The notes beneath the pieces were generated by a model that did no database searches, was not told where the DNA came from, and worked only from the letters and a program-made list of their open reading frames with translations. Both the position numbers and the translations under genes were made by a program. A stretch of 64,000 nucleotides of DNA from Cytobacillus gottheilii (GTDB taxonomy: Bacteria; Bacillota; Bacilli; Bacillales; Cytobacillaceae): positions 4,127,854-4,191,853 of the forward strand of contig NZ_KV440945.1 of NCBI RefSeq assembly GCF_001636345.1. Direction: 5' to 3'. Of this stretch, positions 1 through 7,861 are shown in pieces (position 1 is the stretch's first letter; each line of letters starts with the position of its first letter).

Positions 1-342
1 CGGTTTAGTCATCCCAAAAAGTTAGTTGCCTTTGCAGGACTCGATCCTAGTGTATTTGAATCAGGTCGCTTTAAAGGCACGAAGCATCATATTACTAAAC
101 GAGGCTCTGCAAGGCTTCGCCACATGCTTTTCACAGCAGTTCGGTGTTCCATTCGCGATAGTCGTAAAAAGAAAACAACTGAAGAAACCATTGCGCGAAA
201 TAAGCGATTACGTGCCTTCTACGATTTAAAACGTGAAGAAGGTAAGCCTTATAAGGTAGCCATTATTGCATGTGCTAATAAGCTTTTACACTGGATTTAT
301 GCGATGTTAAAAACGAAAACTCCATTCCAAGAAACTATTTAG
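1..342 (+). CDS. IS110-family transposase, C-terminal part (runs in from the left edge)
   Basis: The reading frame is open from the first base and ends at a TAG at 340-342, so only about 113 C-terminal residues are present. They match the Transposase_20 (IS116/IS110/IS902) domain: KLVAFAGLDPSVFESG, then a TKRGSARLRHML block and a basic tail. In this family the N-terminal DEDD RuvC-like domain, which lies outside the window, works with this C-terminal domain and a bridge RNA in recombination. The sequence differs clearly from the second IS110 transposase at 7862-9157, so it is a separate element. Whether the full gene is intact cannot be judged here. Confidence 0.88.
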   Translation, partial: RFSHPKKLVAFAGLDPSVFESGRFKGTKHHITKRGSARLRHMLFTAVRCSIRDSRKKKTTEETIARNKRLRAFYDLKREEGKPYKVAIIACANKLLHWIYAMLKTKTPFQETI

Positions 343-668
343 TAACAGCATTTTCCTATACAACTAAAACCTTCCAAAATGAATCAGGAGGGTTATTTGA
401 GTTGTGCATTTTTAGTATAGCATTTAGTGATTATAAATTTAAAATATATTTATTGACAAACTATTAGCTGGTTTCGTTTAAGTACAATATTTCACAAACT
501 TTTTTAAAGTCCCCCATTGCTGAATATTTGAAAAGCCCTCTTAGTTATGATATCTCCCTTGACAAACCAAAAAATTATTAATTTTCCATGCAATAATACA
601 TAATTGATAAAAAAATACCAGATACTTGTTATAGAATATAAAATTAATCTTAAAAAGGAATTGATTAT
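343..668. other. Non-coding tail of IS110 plus upstream region of the DUF3231 gene
   Basis: There is no convincing gene. Bases 355-406 can fold into an imperfect hairpin (ACCTTCC with GGAgGGT) just after the IS110 stop and probably belong to the right end of that element. Two TTGACA boxes (453-458 and 559-564) are visible, but neither has a well spaced -10 box, so no promoter is assigned. An AAGGAA ribosome binding site at 655-660 precedes the next gene. Confidence 0.5.
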
Positions 669-1676
669 ATGGATAATAAAAAGGCTGCAAAGTTAACTGC
701 GGGTGAGTTAGCACACTGTTGGGAACAGTTCATGAATAATAGTATGTCAAATGTTGTTTTGGAGTATCTTACCCTAACATCAGAACTAGAAGAAGTTAAA
801 TCTCTTTGTAGTGAGGCGGTTTCTATTTCTAAATCTGCTGTACAATTTTTTGAATCTGTTCTACGAAGTGAAAACTATCCAATCCCTAAAGGCTTTAACA
901 TTAAAGATGATTTAAACCCAAATGCCCCTAAGATGTATACGGATGTTTTTATACTATTTTATTTAAATAATATGTCTAAAATTGGAATGTCCTTAACAAG
1001 TATGGCACTATCCGATTCAGTAAGGGAGGATATCCGCAATTTTTTCCATGAACAATTAAAAAACGTTTCAAATTTATTTGAACGTACAACAACTATTCTA
1101 TTAGAAAAGGGAGTATTTGTAAGACCTCCTTCAATTACCTCCACTCATGAAACAAACCCAATTGCAGATAAAGGATTTTTGGGTAACTTCTTTAATGATA
1201 ATCGAGAATTAACGGCAAGAGAAGCAAATGAGCTACACAAAAATGTTTTTATGAATTATATTGGTAAAAACTTATTAATTGGATTTATACAATCTACATC
1301 TAATCAGCAATTAATGAGTTTATTGCAACATGGAAAAGAATTATCTTTAAATATTATAGACAAATTAGGTGATATTTTAGTTCAAAATGATTTGCCTATT
1401 TCAATGACTTGGGATACGAATGTTTTGGATGGTAAAACATCTCCTTTTTCAGATAAATTAATATCTTATCTATTAGACCAACTTAATCGTGATGGTATCG
1501 CCAGTTATGGATATAGTGCAGCAGTAAGTATCCGAAAAGATTTAAAAACTACATATGCAAAGATAATTGCAGATGTGTATCAATATGAAGAAAATATAAA
1601 AACCTTTATGATAAAAAATGAGTGGATGGAGAAACCTCCTGTTGCACTAAATAGAGATAAGCTTGCTCAAGACTAA
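669..1676 (+). CDS. DUF3231 family protein
   Basis: A 335-residue protein with the double-repeat layout of DUF3231. Each half is an alpha-helical bundle ending in a proline-containing motif: YPIPKGF at residues 70-76, and LPISMTWDTNV near residue 240. DUF3231 proteins are common in Bacillaceae and often abundant around sporulation genes, but no biochemical function is established. The ATG at 669 follows AAGGAA with normal spacing. The transcript should end at a hairpin whose two arms (1686-1694 and 5626-5634) are now separated by an IS3/IS21 insertion. There are no operon partners. Confidence 0.85.
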   Translation: MDNKKAAKLTAGELAHCWEQFMNNSMSNVVLEYLTLTSELEEVKSLCSEAVSISKSAVQFFESVLRSENYPIPKGFNIKDDLNPNAPKMYTDVFILFYLNNMSKIGMSLTSMALSDSVREDIRNFFHEQLKNVSNLFERTTTILLEKGVFVRPPSITSTHETNPIADKGFLGNFFNDNRELTAREANELHKNVFMNYIGKNLLIGFIQSTSNQQLMSLLQHGKELSLNIIDKLGDILVQNDLPISMTWDTNVLDGKTSPFSDKLISYLLDQLNRDGIASYGYSAAVSIRKDLKTTYAKIIADVYQYEENIKTFMIKNEWMEKPPVALNRDKLAQD

Positions 1677-1735
1677 AAAAAAAATAAAGCTACCAAAGTA
1701 AATTGTACCCTTTGTAAAGGACATTTAAAAAAAGC

Positions 1736-2587
1736 CTAAGCTACTTCTAAAAGATGATCTCTGTATTGAACAGGGGTCATCTTTTTTCGGTTCCATTGAT
1801 ATCTATGATGGTTATAGTAAGTCATGTATTGCTTAATTTCCTTTTGTACTTCCTCTAGTGTCAGGCAGGATTTAATAGAGGTTTCGTCTTTCAGGTGTCC
1901 AAAGAAAGATTCAATGGGGGCGTTATCCCAACAGTTACCCCTTCGGGACATTGATTGCCTGATTCCAAGTTTTTTAATCATTTTCTGAAATTGAGGATGG
2001 GTATAGTGAACCCCTTGATCCGAATGGATGAGTGAATCTTTAAGTTTTTTAAACCTTTTGTTTTTCTTTAGCTTTTTGATGGTATCTGTGGCTAATTCAA
2101 TAGTCATTCTGTCAGACACATTGTAAGCAAGAGCTTCACCGCTGGAGCCATCCAATATCATAGATAAATACGCTCTGGAACTTTTTCCATAGTTCAAATA
2201 GGTGATGTCTGTTAACAGCACTTTCCCTGGTTTACCCTGATTGAATTGGCGCTTCAGGAGGTTCGGGACCACTGAATGTTCCTGGGTGGCCTTCATAAGA
2301 CGCCTATATGGATTCGCCCTCCGGAAGGGGCAAACGATGTTATACTTCTTCATGATTCTTCGAATTCTTTTTAAGTTAAAGACAATCTTAAATTGACCCG
2401 CCAAAGTCATTTTAATTTGACGCGCCCCTTTCTTTCGATTCTTATGACGGAATGCTTTCAAGATGATTTCTTTCAGTTCTTCATCCCTTGCTTCCCGTTG
2501 TTTTCTATGCTCTTGAGACTCGGGAGAGTAGTATTTATAATAGGCACTTCTGGAAATTCCTGCGACCCCACAAAGGTATCTCACCAT
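1736..2587 (-). CDS. IS3-family transposase OrfB (DDE integrase core)
   Basis: A 283-residue rve-type integrase with an N-terminal HTH_21-like region (residues 40-90) and a DDE catalytic triad read as D127 (LLTDITYL), D190 (HSDQG) and E226 (NAPIESFFGHLK). In IS3 elements OrfB is normally made as an OrfAB fusion. Here the OrfB frame is open upstream of the ATG at 2587, through sequence reading SPSQKFILIRSVIEKYKLKK, and meets orfA at an A6G heptamer at 2686-2692. That supports programmed -1 frameshifting rather than independent initiation at 2587. The catalytic residues look intact, but orfA is broken by IS21. Confidence 0.9.
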   Translation of the reverse strand: MVRYLCGVAGISRSAYYKYYSPESQEHRKQREARDEELKEIILKAFRHKNRKKGARQIKMTLAGQFKIVFNLKRIRRIMKKYNIVCPFRRANPYRRLMKATQEHSVVPNLLKRQFNQGKPGKVLLTDITYLNYGKSSRAYLSMILDGSSGEALAYNVSDRMTIELATDTIKKLKKNKRFKKLKDSLIHSDQGVHYTHPQFQKMIKKLGIRQSMSRRGNCWDNAPIESFFGHLKDETSIKSCLTLEEVQKEIKQYMTYYNHHRYQWNRKKMTPVQYRDHLLEVA

Positions 2588-2652
2588 TTTTTTTAGCTTA
2601 TATTTCTCTATTACGGAACGAATGAGAATGAACTTTTGACTTGGAGAGAGGA

Positions 2653-2949
2653 CTACTTCTTTAGCCCCCTTTCCGCGAATCGAATCTTTTTTAAAAGTTC
2701 ATTTTCCGCCTTAAGCAGGTTGATTTGTGCTTCTAGTCGAGCATTCTTATCCTCAAGGGATAACTCCCGTTCTCTAGGTCTCCCGGAATTGCCCTTCCTT
2801 GTATCACTGAGCCCCAAAACTCCGTTCATTTTAAAAGCAGCATTCCATCTCTTACTAGCGGCATGAATACGTGTCATACCAATTATATCTATATCAAATC
2901 CAGCCTCTTCAAAGATCTGTCTAGAGAATTTGCCGCTCTCCTTCTCAGC
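2653..2949 (-). pseudogene. IS3 orfA, 3' part (split by IS21)
   Basis: This segment encodes the C-terminal two thirds of OrfA: helix-turn-helix sequence SGKFSRQIFEEAGFDID, a tryptophan-containing helix (SKRWNAAF), an RPRERELSLE linker and a leucine-zipper stretch (ARLEAQINLLKAENELL). Reading upstream it runs into the IS21 end at 2950. The 5' part continues at 5392-5516 in the same frame once the IS21 and one 8-bp duplication are removed, giving a reconstructed OrfA of about 137 residues. A6G at 2686-2692 is the frameshift site into OrfB. Confidence 0.88.
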
Positions 2950-2986
2950 TGTTTATGGCATTATAAAAATGTAAGGTTCGGCATTT

Positions 2987-3021
2987 AATTTGTACAGGCC
3001 CCGAGGGGGCCTGTACAAATT
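2987..3021. repeat. Perfect 16-bp-arm palindrome inside the IS21 left end
   Basis: The arms 2987-3002 (AATTTGTACAGGCCCC) and 3006-3021 are perfectly complementary around a 3-nt loop. It lies between the left terminal repeat and the istA ribosome binding site. No U-run follows on the plus strand, so it is not a standard terminator. It may stop read-through into istA or hide its translation start. Confidence 0.8.
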
Positions 3022-3099
3022 AAAAAAACCACTTGTCAACATTCCAAAATACACATACACTTCCTGTTGGGACAAACAAGCGCAGGAGGTATTAAGGAG

Positions 3100-4605
3100 A
3101 TGTTGGCAGTGGCCGAGATTAAGTATATCAGACACGAGGTTAATAATAAAGATTGCAATTATACAGATGTAGCTAAAAGAATGGGGAAGGATCCTAGAAC
3201 AGTTAAGAAATATGCGGACATGGAGGACTTTAACGAAAAGGTAAAAAAAGTGCAACAAAGACAAGCACCGGTATTAGGCCCAGTAAAATCTATCCTAGAT
3301 GATTGGATTATGGAAGACTTGAGGAAGAAAAAGAAGTTCCGAAGAACGGCTAAGAGAATGTGGGAATTGTTAAAAGAACTTCATGAATTCAAAGGCTCTG
3401 ATCGTAGTGTACGGAATTATGTTTCATTCAAGAAGAAGGAGTTACTGCAGGAGTCACCTCAAGCTGCACTTCCATTAGAATCTATTCCAGGAACAGCACA
3501 GGTGGACTTCGGGGAGGCTCCGTTTATATATGCAGGTGAAGAGTTAGTCTTGCCATTTCTAGTGATGTCCTTCCCTTCAAGTAATGGATTTTATTTTCAG
3601 GTCTTTCCTTCGCAAAACAAGGAATGTTTCTTAGAAGGAATGAAGAGAGTGTTTCATCATATGGGAGGAGTACCAAAAACCATACGTTTTGATAACCTAT
3701 CCCCTGCCGTAAAGAAGATCTTGCCGAATGGAGAACGGCAATTAACGGATGAGTTCCAAAATTTCGTACTGCATTATGGGTTTGAGTGCGAGTTTTGTAA
3801 TCCCAACAGTGGCAATGAAAAAGGACACGTTGAATCCATGGTAAAGTATGTGAGAAATAACTTTCTCCTTCCTAGTCTTTCTATTATTGAGCTCGATGAG
3901 CTAAATATGAAGTTATGGGAAAAAGCTGAGAGTGACAGAAATCGAAAGCATTACCAAAAAGAAAGCTTAATATCTGACCTATTTGAAGAAGATAAAGCAG
4001 CCTTTCTACTTTTACCTTCTAAAGAATACAATTGTGTTAGATATGAAACGTTGAAAGCTGATAAATATGGTTATATTAAACTGGACTTGAACCTGTACTC
4101 CACTTCACCAAGATATGCACAAAGCAAGGTATTAGTAAAGATATCCTACAATACCGTTGAGATCTTAAATGATGATCATCAATTAGTAGTGAGTCATTCT
4201 CGACTGTACGGGCAATACCGCAAGTCGATGAAATGGCAGCCTTATTTAAATTTAATGGCCAAACGCCCTATGGCACTAAAGTATACCAGTTTTTATGATC
4301 AACTACCTGAGGAATGGAAGGTGTATTTTGAGTGCTGCACGGTATCTGAAAAACCGGAAGCATTGCGATTATTATCGACTATATTAAAAGATTACGATTT
4401 CACCATAATAACGAAAGCTCTTGTCACCGCTTCAGAGAAAGGACATCCCTCTGTCGAGGCAATTAAACAAGTATTCTACCAACTTATTAATGGACGTGGA
4501 GTACGTAGTGAGATAAAGCCGACAATCCCGTTACCTGAATTACCTAAAGCTACAAGAGGACTTGATCTTTATGACCAGCTCCATAAAGGAGTGACAAAAC
4601 ATTGA
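3100..4605 (+). CDS. istA: IS21 transposase IstA
   Basis: A transposase of 501 residues when started at the ATG at 3100, preceded by AGGAGG with 9-nt spacing; the family N-terminus MLAVAEIKYIRHEV supports this start. It has an N-terminal helix-turn-helix (NYTDVAKRMGKDPRTVKKY), then an RNase H-like rve domain with D in TAQVDFGEAPF, D in TIRFDNLSPA and E in NEKGHVESMVKYVRNNF. IstA performs DNA cleavage and strand transfer, assisted by the ATPase IstB. It overlaps istB by 3 nt at 4602-4605, implying translational coupling. Confidence 0.93.
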   Translation: MLAVAEIKYIRHEVNNKDCNYTDVAKRMGKDPRTVKKYADMEDFNEKVKKVQQRQAPVLGPVKSILDDWIMEDLRKKKKFRRTAKRMWELLKELHEFKGSDRSVRNYVSFKKKELLQESPQAALPLESIPGTAQVDFGEAPFIYAGEELVLPFLVMSFPSSNGFYFQVFPSQNKECFLEGMKRVFHHMGGVPKTIRFDNLSPAVKKILPNGERQLTDEFQNFVLHYGFECEFCNPNSGNEKGHVESMVKYVRNNFLLPSLSIIELDELNMKLWEKAESDRNRKHYQKESLISDLFEEDKAAFLLLPSKEYNCVRYETLKADKYGYIKLDLNLYSTSPRYAQSKVLVKISYNTVEILNDDHQLVVSHSRLYGQYRKSMKWQPYLNLMAKRPMALKYTSFYDQLPEEWKVYFECCTVSEKPEALRLLSTILKDYDFTIITKALVTASEKGHPSVEAIKQVFYQLINGRGVRSEIKPTIPLPELPKATRGLDLYDQLHKGVTKH

Positions 4606-5321
4606 ACCAGCAGATTCAGTCCTATGCGAAACGATTAAAACTCAGTTGGATTAGGGAACATTACCACGAGGTAGAAGCAACAACTAATGAAAACTTTTTA
4701 CTAAAGCTTTTTGAGGAGGAAATCCAACAAAGGGAGGAGCGAAAAGCCAATTTATTACTTACTCAGGCTACCCTCCCTAAAGTTAAAGGAAAGCCATTTG
4801 ATTGGACAGAAGTACAATTGCCTGGAGGACTAACAAAGGATTCTCTATTGAATGGAGAATTTATGGACCAACAAGAGAATGCCATCTTCTATGGTGGAGT
4901 AGGGGCAGGGAAAACATATCTAGCCACACTGATTGGGTTAAATGCCATACAGAAGTATGGCAAATCAGTAAAGTTCTACACAGTGGCAGGATTGGTCAAC
5001 CGTCTTCTTGATGCCAATGAAAAGGGTACGTTAAGCAAACTGTTTAAGCAGATTGAAAAACTAGATTGCTTGATACTTGATGAATTGGGCTATATTCCCC
5101 TACATAAACAGGGAGGAGAATTACTATTTCAAGTCATTTCGATGTGTTATGAGGCAAAGAGTATCATCATAACAACTAATCTTCAGTTCGGTCAATGGAA
5201 TCATGTCTTTGGCGATCCTATATTGACAGAGGCAGTTATTGACCGACTCATTCACCATTCGCATCTTGTAGTGTTTAATGGTGATAGTCATCGCTACAGA
5301 GAATCTATTTTACAAAATTAG
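4602..5321 (+). CDS. istB: IS21 helper ATPase IstB
   Basis: A 239-residue AAA+ ATPase of the IstB/DnaC type. It has a Walker A motif GGVGAGKT near residues 97-104 and a Walker B motif LDCLILDEL. An N-terminal helical segment (QSYAKRLKLSWIREHY) is typical of IS21 IstB. It starts at TTG 4602, overlapping the istA stop, with AAAGGAG at 4586-4592. IstB drives target selection and IstA assembly. Length and motifs are complete. Confidence 0.93.
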   Translation: MNQQIQSYAKRLKLSWIREHYHEVEATTNENFLLKLFEEEIQQREERKANLLLTQATLPKVKGKPFDWTEVQLPGGLTKDSLLNGEFMDQQENAIFYGGVGAGKTYLATLIGLNAIQKYGKSVKFYTVAGLVNRLLDANEKGTLSKLFKQIEKLDCLILDELGYIPLHKQGGELLFQVISMCYEAKSIIITTNLQFGQWNHVFGDPILTEAVIDRLIHHSHLVVFNGDSHRYRESILQN

Positions 5322-5391
5322 TAAACGAGTTCGTTGACAAGTGGATACATTTTTAATTGCCGTTTTATGCATTTTTTAGTTGCCAAATACA

Positions 5392-5516
5392 TTCTCAGCG
5401 ATAAATAGGCGTTTAAATTCATCTGTGTAGGTAATTCCCTTAGCACTTACAGCTTTCACAAAAGGATTAATGGATAATTCTTTGATTTCTTTCTCTGTGA
5501 ATGTTTTTTTACTCAT
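5392..5516 (-). pseudogene. IS3 orfA, 5' part (split by IS21)
   Basis: From ATG 5516 this encodes MSKKTFTEKEIKELS and then SINPFVKAVSAKGITYTDEF, ending at the IS21 junction. Fused to 2653-2949 it restores the conserved OrfA reading KRLFIAEKESGKFSRQIFEE without a gap, which proves the nested insertion order: IS3 first, IS21 second. Confidence 0.87.
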
Positions 5517-5625
5517 GATGTTTTCCCCGATTTCTACTAGTTGTCTATTTGTCATTATACAAAAAAATACCCTATAGGTAGACTTTTTTAAAGTGTCTAC
5601 TCTATAGGGTACATTTTAAAAGTAC

Positions 5626-5640
5626 GGTAGCTTTTTTGTT
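5626..5640 (+). terminator. Right arm of the DUF3231 terminator, split by the IS3 insertion
   Basis: GGTAGCTTTTTTG at 5626-5638 is complementary to AAAGCTACC at 1686-1694, right after the DUF3231 stop. Together they would form a normal Rho-independent terminator. The IS3 end lies in what would have been the loop. Confidence 0.65.
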
Positions 5641-5845
5641 TTTCAAAGGAGTATTCCAAATCTCCTTTAAGAAATGGTGAGTGTACTAGATATATGAAAG
5701 CCATTATTCCACTAACCTGCCCCGTTTCTATCATAAGCAAAGTTTCATCTATTTACAGGAATGCTGCCCCTTTAGTACCAGAGCAAAAAAGAAGGATTAT
5801 TCTTACTGGATCAACACCCTCCATAATTGATTGCGTAAATGCTAT

Positions 5846-6511
5846 TTATTCCATTTTGCTACCCATCAGAATATCTTTTATCTGGTCAACATTATCTACA
5901 ATAAAAGTAGGGTTAGCATGTCTTAATTCTTCAAATGAACCATAACCATAAGTAACTCCAATAGAGTCAATTCCAGTATTAATTGAGCCGATAATATCGT
6001 GCTTTCTATCTCCAATCATAATAAAGTCCCTAAGTTTATATGCAGTATATTTATCTAATATGTATTGAATGATTTCAGTTTTTGATGCTCTTGTTCCATC
6101 AAGATTGCTTCCTACAATAAGTTCAAAATACTGGTTAATATTAAAATACTTTAGTATTTGCTCAGCAAAAACAGTAGGCTTTGAAGTCGCAATAACTAAA
6201 GTAAATCCTTGGTCTTTTAACGATTTTAATAACAAGGGAATATTTGAATATAAGTCATTTTCAAACATTCCTTTTTCCTTAAACCTCTCCCTATATAAAG
6301 CTATTGCTTTTTGTAAATTCGCCTCATCAAAATTGTAATATTCAGCAAATGATACTTGTAATGGTGGTCCAATAAAACATTCTAGTTTATCAATATTTGA
6401 CTCAACAATGTCCATTTTATGTAACGCATATTGAACGGATTTAGTTATTCCTACTTTTGGGTCTGAAAGTGTTCCGTCTAAATCAAATAAAATTACTTTA
6501 TATTTATCCAT
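5846..6511 (-). CDS. HAD-superfamily hydrolase (phosphoglycolate phosphatase-like), copy 1
   Basis: A 221-residue HAD hydrolase with motif I FDLDGT (nucleophile D10, acid/base D12), motif II in VIATSKPT near residue 109, and motif IV GDRKHD near 172-177. The helical cap after residue 15 is of the Gph/PGP class, so a small phosphomonoester such as phosphoglycolate or a nucleotide is a likely substrate, but this is unproven. GGGGGAGGT precedes the ATG at 6511. It differs from copy 2 by only two residues (Q/L in the KDxGF context and L/P in YKxRDF). It is monocistronic. Confidence 0.88.
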   Translation of the reverse strand: MDKYKVILFDLDGTLSDPKVGITKSVQYALHKMDIVESNIDKLECFIGPPLQVSFAEYYNFDEANLQKAIALYRERFKEKGMFENDLYSNIPLLLKSLKDQGFTLVIATSKPTVFAEQILKYFNINQYFELIVGSNLDGTRASKTEIIQYILDKYTAYKLRDFIMIGDRKHDIIGSINTGIDSIGVTYGYGSFEELRHANPTFIVDNVDQIKDILMGSKME

Positions 6512-6712
6512 ATGAGACCTCCCCCTATTAACAGTTAATCAAACTCAATCTTACCATTATGAAAGTAAATAAGTTCAACTAACCTGCCCCGTTTCTACCA
6601 TAAGCAAAGTTTCATCTATTTACAGGAATGCTGTCCCTTTAGTACCAGAGCAAAAAAGAAGCATTATCCTTACTGGATCAACACCCTCCATAATTGATTG
6701 CGGAAATGCTAT

Positions 6713-7378
6713 TTATTCCATTTTGCTACCCATCAGAATATCTTTTATCTGGTCAACATTATCGACAATAAAAGTAGGGTTAGCATGTCTTAATTCTTCA
6801 AATGAACCATAACCATAAGTAACTCCAATAGAGTCAATTCCAGTATTAATTGAGCCGATAATATCGTGCTTTCTATCTCCAATCATAATAAAGTCCCTAG
6901 GTTTATATGCAGTATATTTATCTAATATGTATTGAATGATTTCAGTTTTTGATGCTCTTGTTCCATCAAGATTGCTTCCTACAATAAGTTCAAAATACTG
7001 GTTAATATTAAAATACTTTAGTATTTGCTCAGCAAAAACAGTAGGCTTTGAAGTCGCAATAACTAAAGTAAATCCTAGGTCTTTTAACGATTTTAATAAC
7101 AAGGGAATATTTGAATATAAGTCATTTTCAAACATTCCTTTTTCCTTAAACCTCTCCCTATATAAAGCTATTGCTTTTTGTAAATTCGCCTCATCAAAAT
7201 TGTAATATTCAGCAAATGACACTTGTAATGGTGGTCCAATAAAACATTCTAGTTTATCAATATTTGACTCAACAATGTCCATTTTATGTAACGCATATTG
7301 AACGGATTTAGTTATTCCTACTTTTGGGTCTGAAAGTGTTCCGTCTAAATCAAATAAAATTACTTTATATTTATCCAT
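6713..7378 (-). CDS. HAD-superfamily hydrolase (phosphoglycolate phosphatase-like), copy 2
   Basis: This is the tandem duplicate of the gene at 5846-6511, with the same 221-residue length, DLDGT, ATSKP and GDRKHD motifs and upstream GGGGGAGGT. Its two differing residues are L in KDLGF and P in YKPRDF. Proline at the latter site is usual before RDFIMIGD-like strands in this family, so this copy may be the ancestral sequence. Upstream lies the ACTAACCT end of the duplication rather than another repeat unit. Duplication should raise dosage of the enzyme. Confidence 0.88.
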   Translation of the reverse strand: MDKYKVILFDLDGTLSDPKVGITKSVQYALHKMDIVESNIDKLECFIGPPLQVSFAEYYNFDEANLQKAIALYRERFKEKGMFENDLYSNIPLLLKSLKDLGFTLVIATSKPTVFAEQILKYFNINQYFELIVGSNLDGTRASKTEIIQYILDKYTAYKPRDFIMIGDRKHDIIGSINTGIDSIGVTYGYGSFEELRHANPTFIVDNVDQIKDILMGSKME

Positions 7379-7444
7379 ATGAGACCTCCCCCTATTAACA
7401 GTTAATCAAACTCAATCTTACCATTATGAAAGTAAATAAGTTCA

Positions 7445-7861
7445 ACTAACCTCCCTCAATAAACAAACACTTTTCTCTTAAATACGCAGTTTTTCACCGT
7501 ATTGCTATCTAACTTATTTTACTTTACAGATTTGATTAGAGAGAAAAGTACACAATCAAGCTGTTTACGAAGAAAATGAGCGCAAGAAACTAGCCAACCT
7601 TCGGTTAATTTCTAAAAGTTGGATAAATAGGTATGTACGCACCAATGGATATCCACATTTCTTATGGGGGTCTACCCTCCCAAGTCTCACAGAGTCTACG
7701 CTCCTACATTCCTTCGTTCAACCTTTCCATAAGGTGGATGTCAGTCATGCTGCCCCACAGGATCTAAGTCCTTACGTTAGTTGCGTTGCCAACTAATCCC
7801 ATGCTGATTTTGTCTGTTCATCTTTTCAAATCTATTGGTTAAATCGTTAGTTTAATAGTGA
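7445..7861. other. 417-bp non-coding stretch downstream of the IS110 transposase
   Basis: No coding frame of note was seen. It holds several short self-complementary runs (for example around 7690-7760) and probably includes the non-coding right end of the IS110 element. IS110-family elements carry guide (bridge) RNA genes in a non-coding end. Exact element ends cannot be set by eye because these elements lack clear terminal repeats. Confidence 0.4.

Larger units (their letters stand above)
2950..5391 (+). mobile_element. IS21-family element, complete, with 8-bp target duplication
   Basis: The ends are TGT...ACA. The left end reads TGTTTATGGCATTATAAAAA, and the right end read inward is TGTATTTGGCAACTAAAAAA. 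A second internal repeat pair (TTCGGCATTTAA and AACGGCAATTAA) and a third (CCACTTGTCAAC at 3029-3040, inverted at 5333-5344) give the multiple-repeat termini typical of IS21. The direct repeat TTCTCAGC at 2942-2949 and 5392-5399 is the target duplication. The element is 2442 bp and carries istA and istB. The clean duplication and intact genes suggest recent insertion. Confidence 0.93.
1704..5613 (-). mobile_element. IS3-family element interrupted by a nested IS21
   Basis: The ends are imperfect inverted repeats beginning TGTACCCT: 1704 onward on the plus strand and 5613 backward on the minus strand, both followed by A-rich runs ending AAAAAAG. Removing the nested IS21 (2950-5391) and one copy of its 8-bp duplication leaves about 1.46 kb, normal for IS3. 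It encodes orfA and orfB on the minus strand, with an A6G slippery heptamer (2686-2692) for -1 frameshifting. No exact target duplication is visible at the outer ends. OrfA is cut by IS21, so the copy should be unable to transpose by itself. Confidence 0.85.
5711..7444. repeat. 867-bp tandem duplication (two units) containing a HAD phosphatase gene
   Basis: Unit 1 is 5711-6577 and unit 2 is 6578-7444; every matched landmark is offset by exactly 867 bp. The 8-mer ACTAACCT occurs at both unit starts and again at the distal end (5711, 6578, 7445), consistent with unequal exchange at short homology. The copies differ at only a handful of bases. Each unit holds one complete gene, its ribosome binding site and the 3' intergenic repeat. 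Confidence 0.93.

Noticed and set aside
453..488. TTGACA ... TACAAT as a promoter for the DUF3231 gene
   Set aside because: Spacing is 24 bp, too long for a sigma-A promoter.
2953..3264. 103-aa minus-strand frame at the IS21 left end
   Set aside because: Runs through the terminal repeats, the palindrome and antisense to istA; a shadow.
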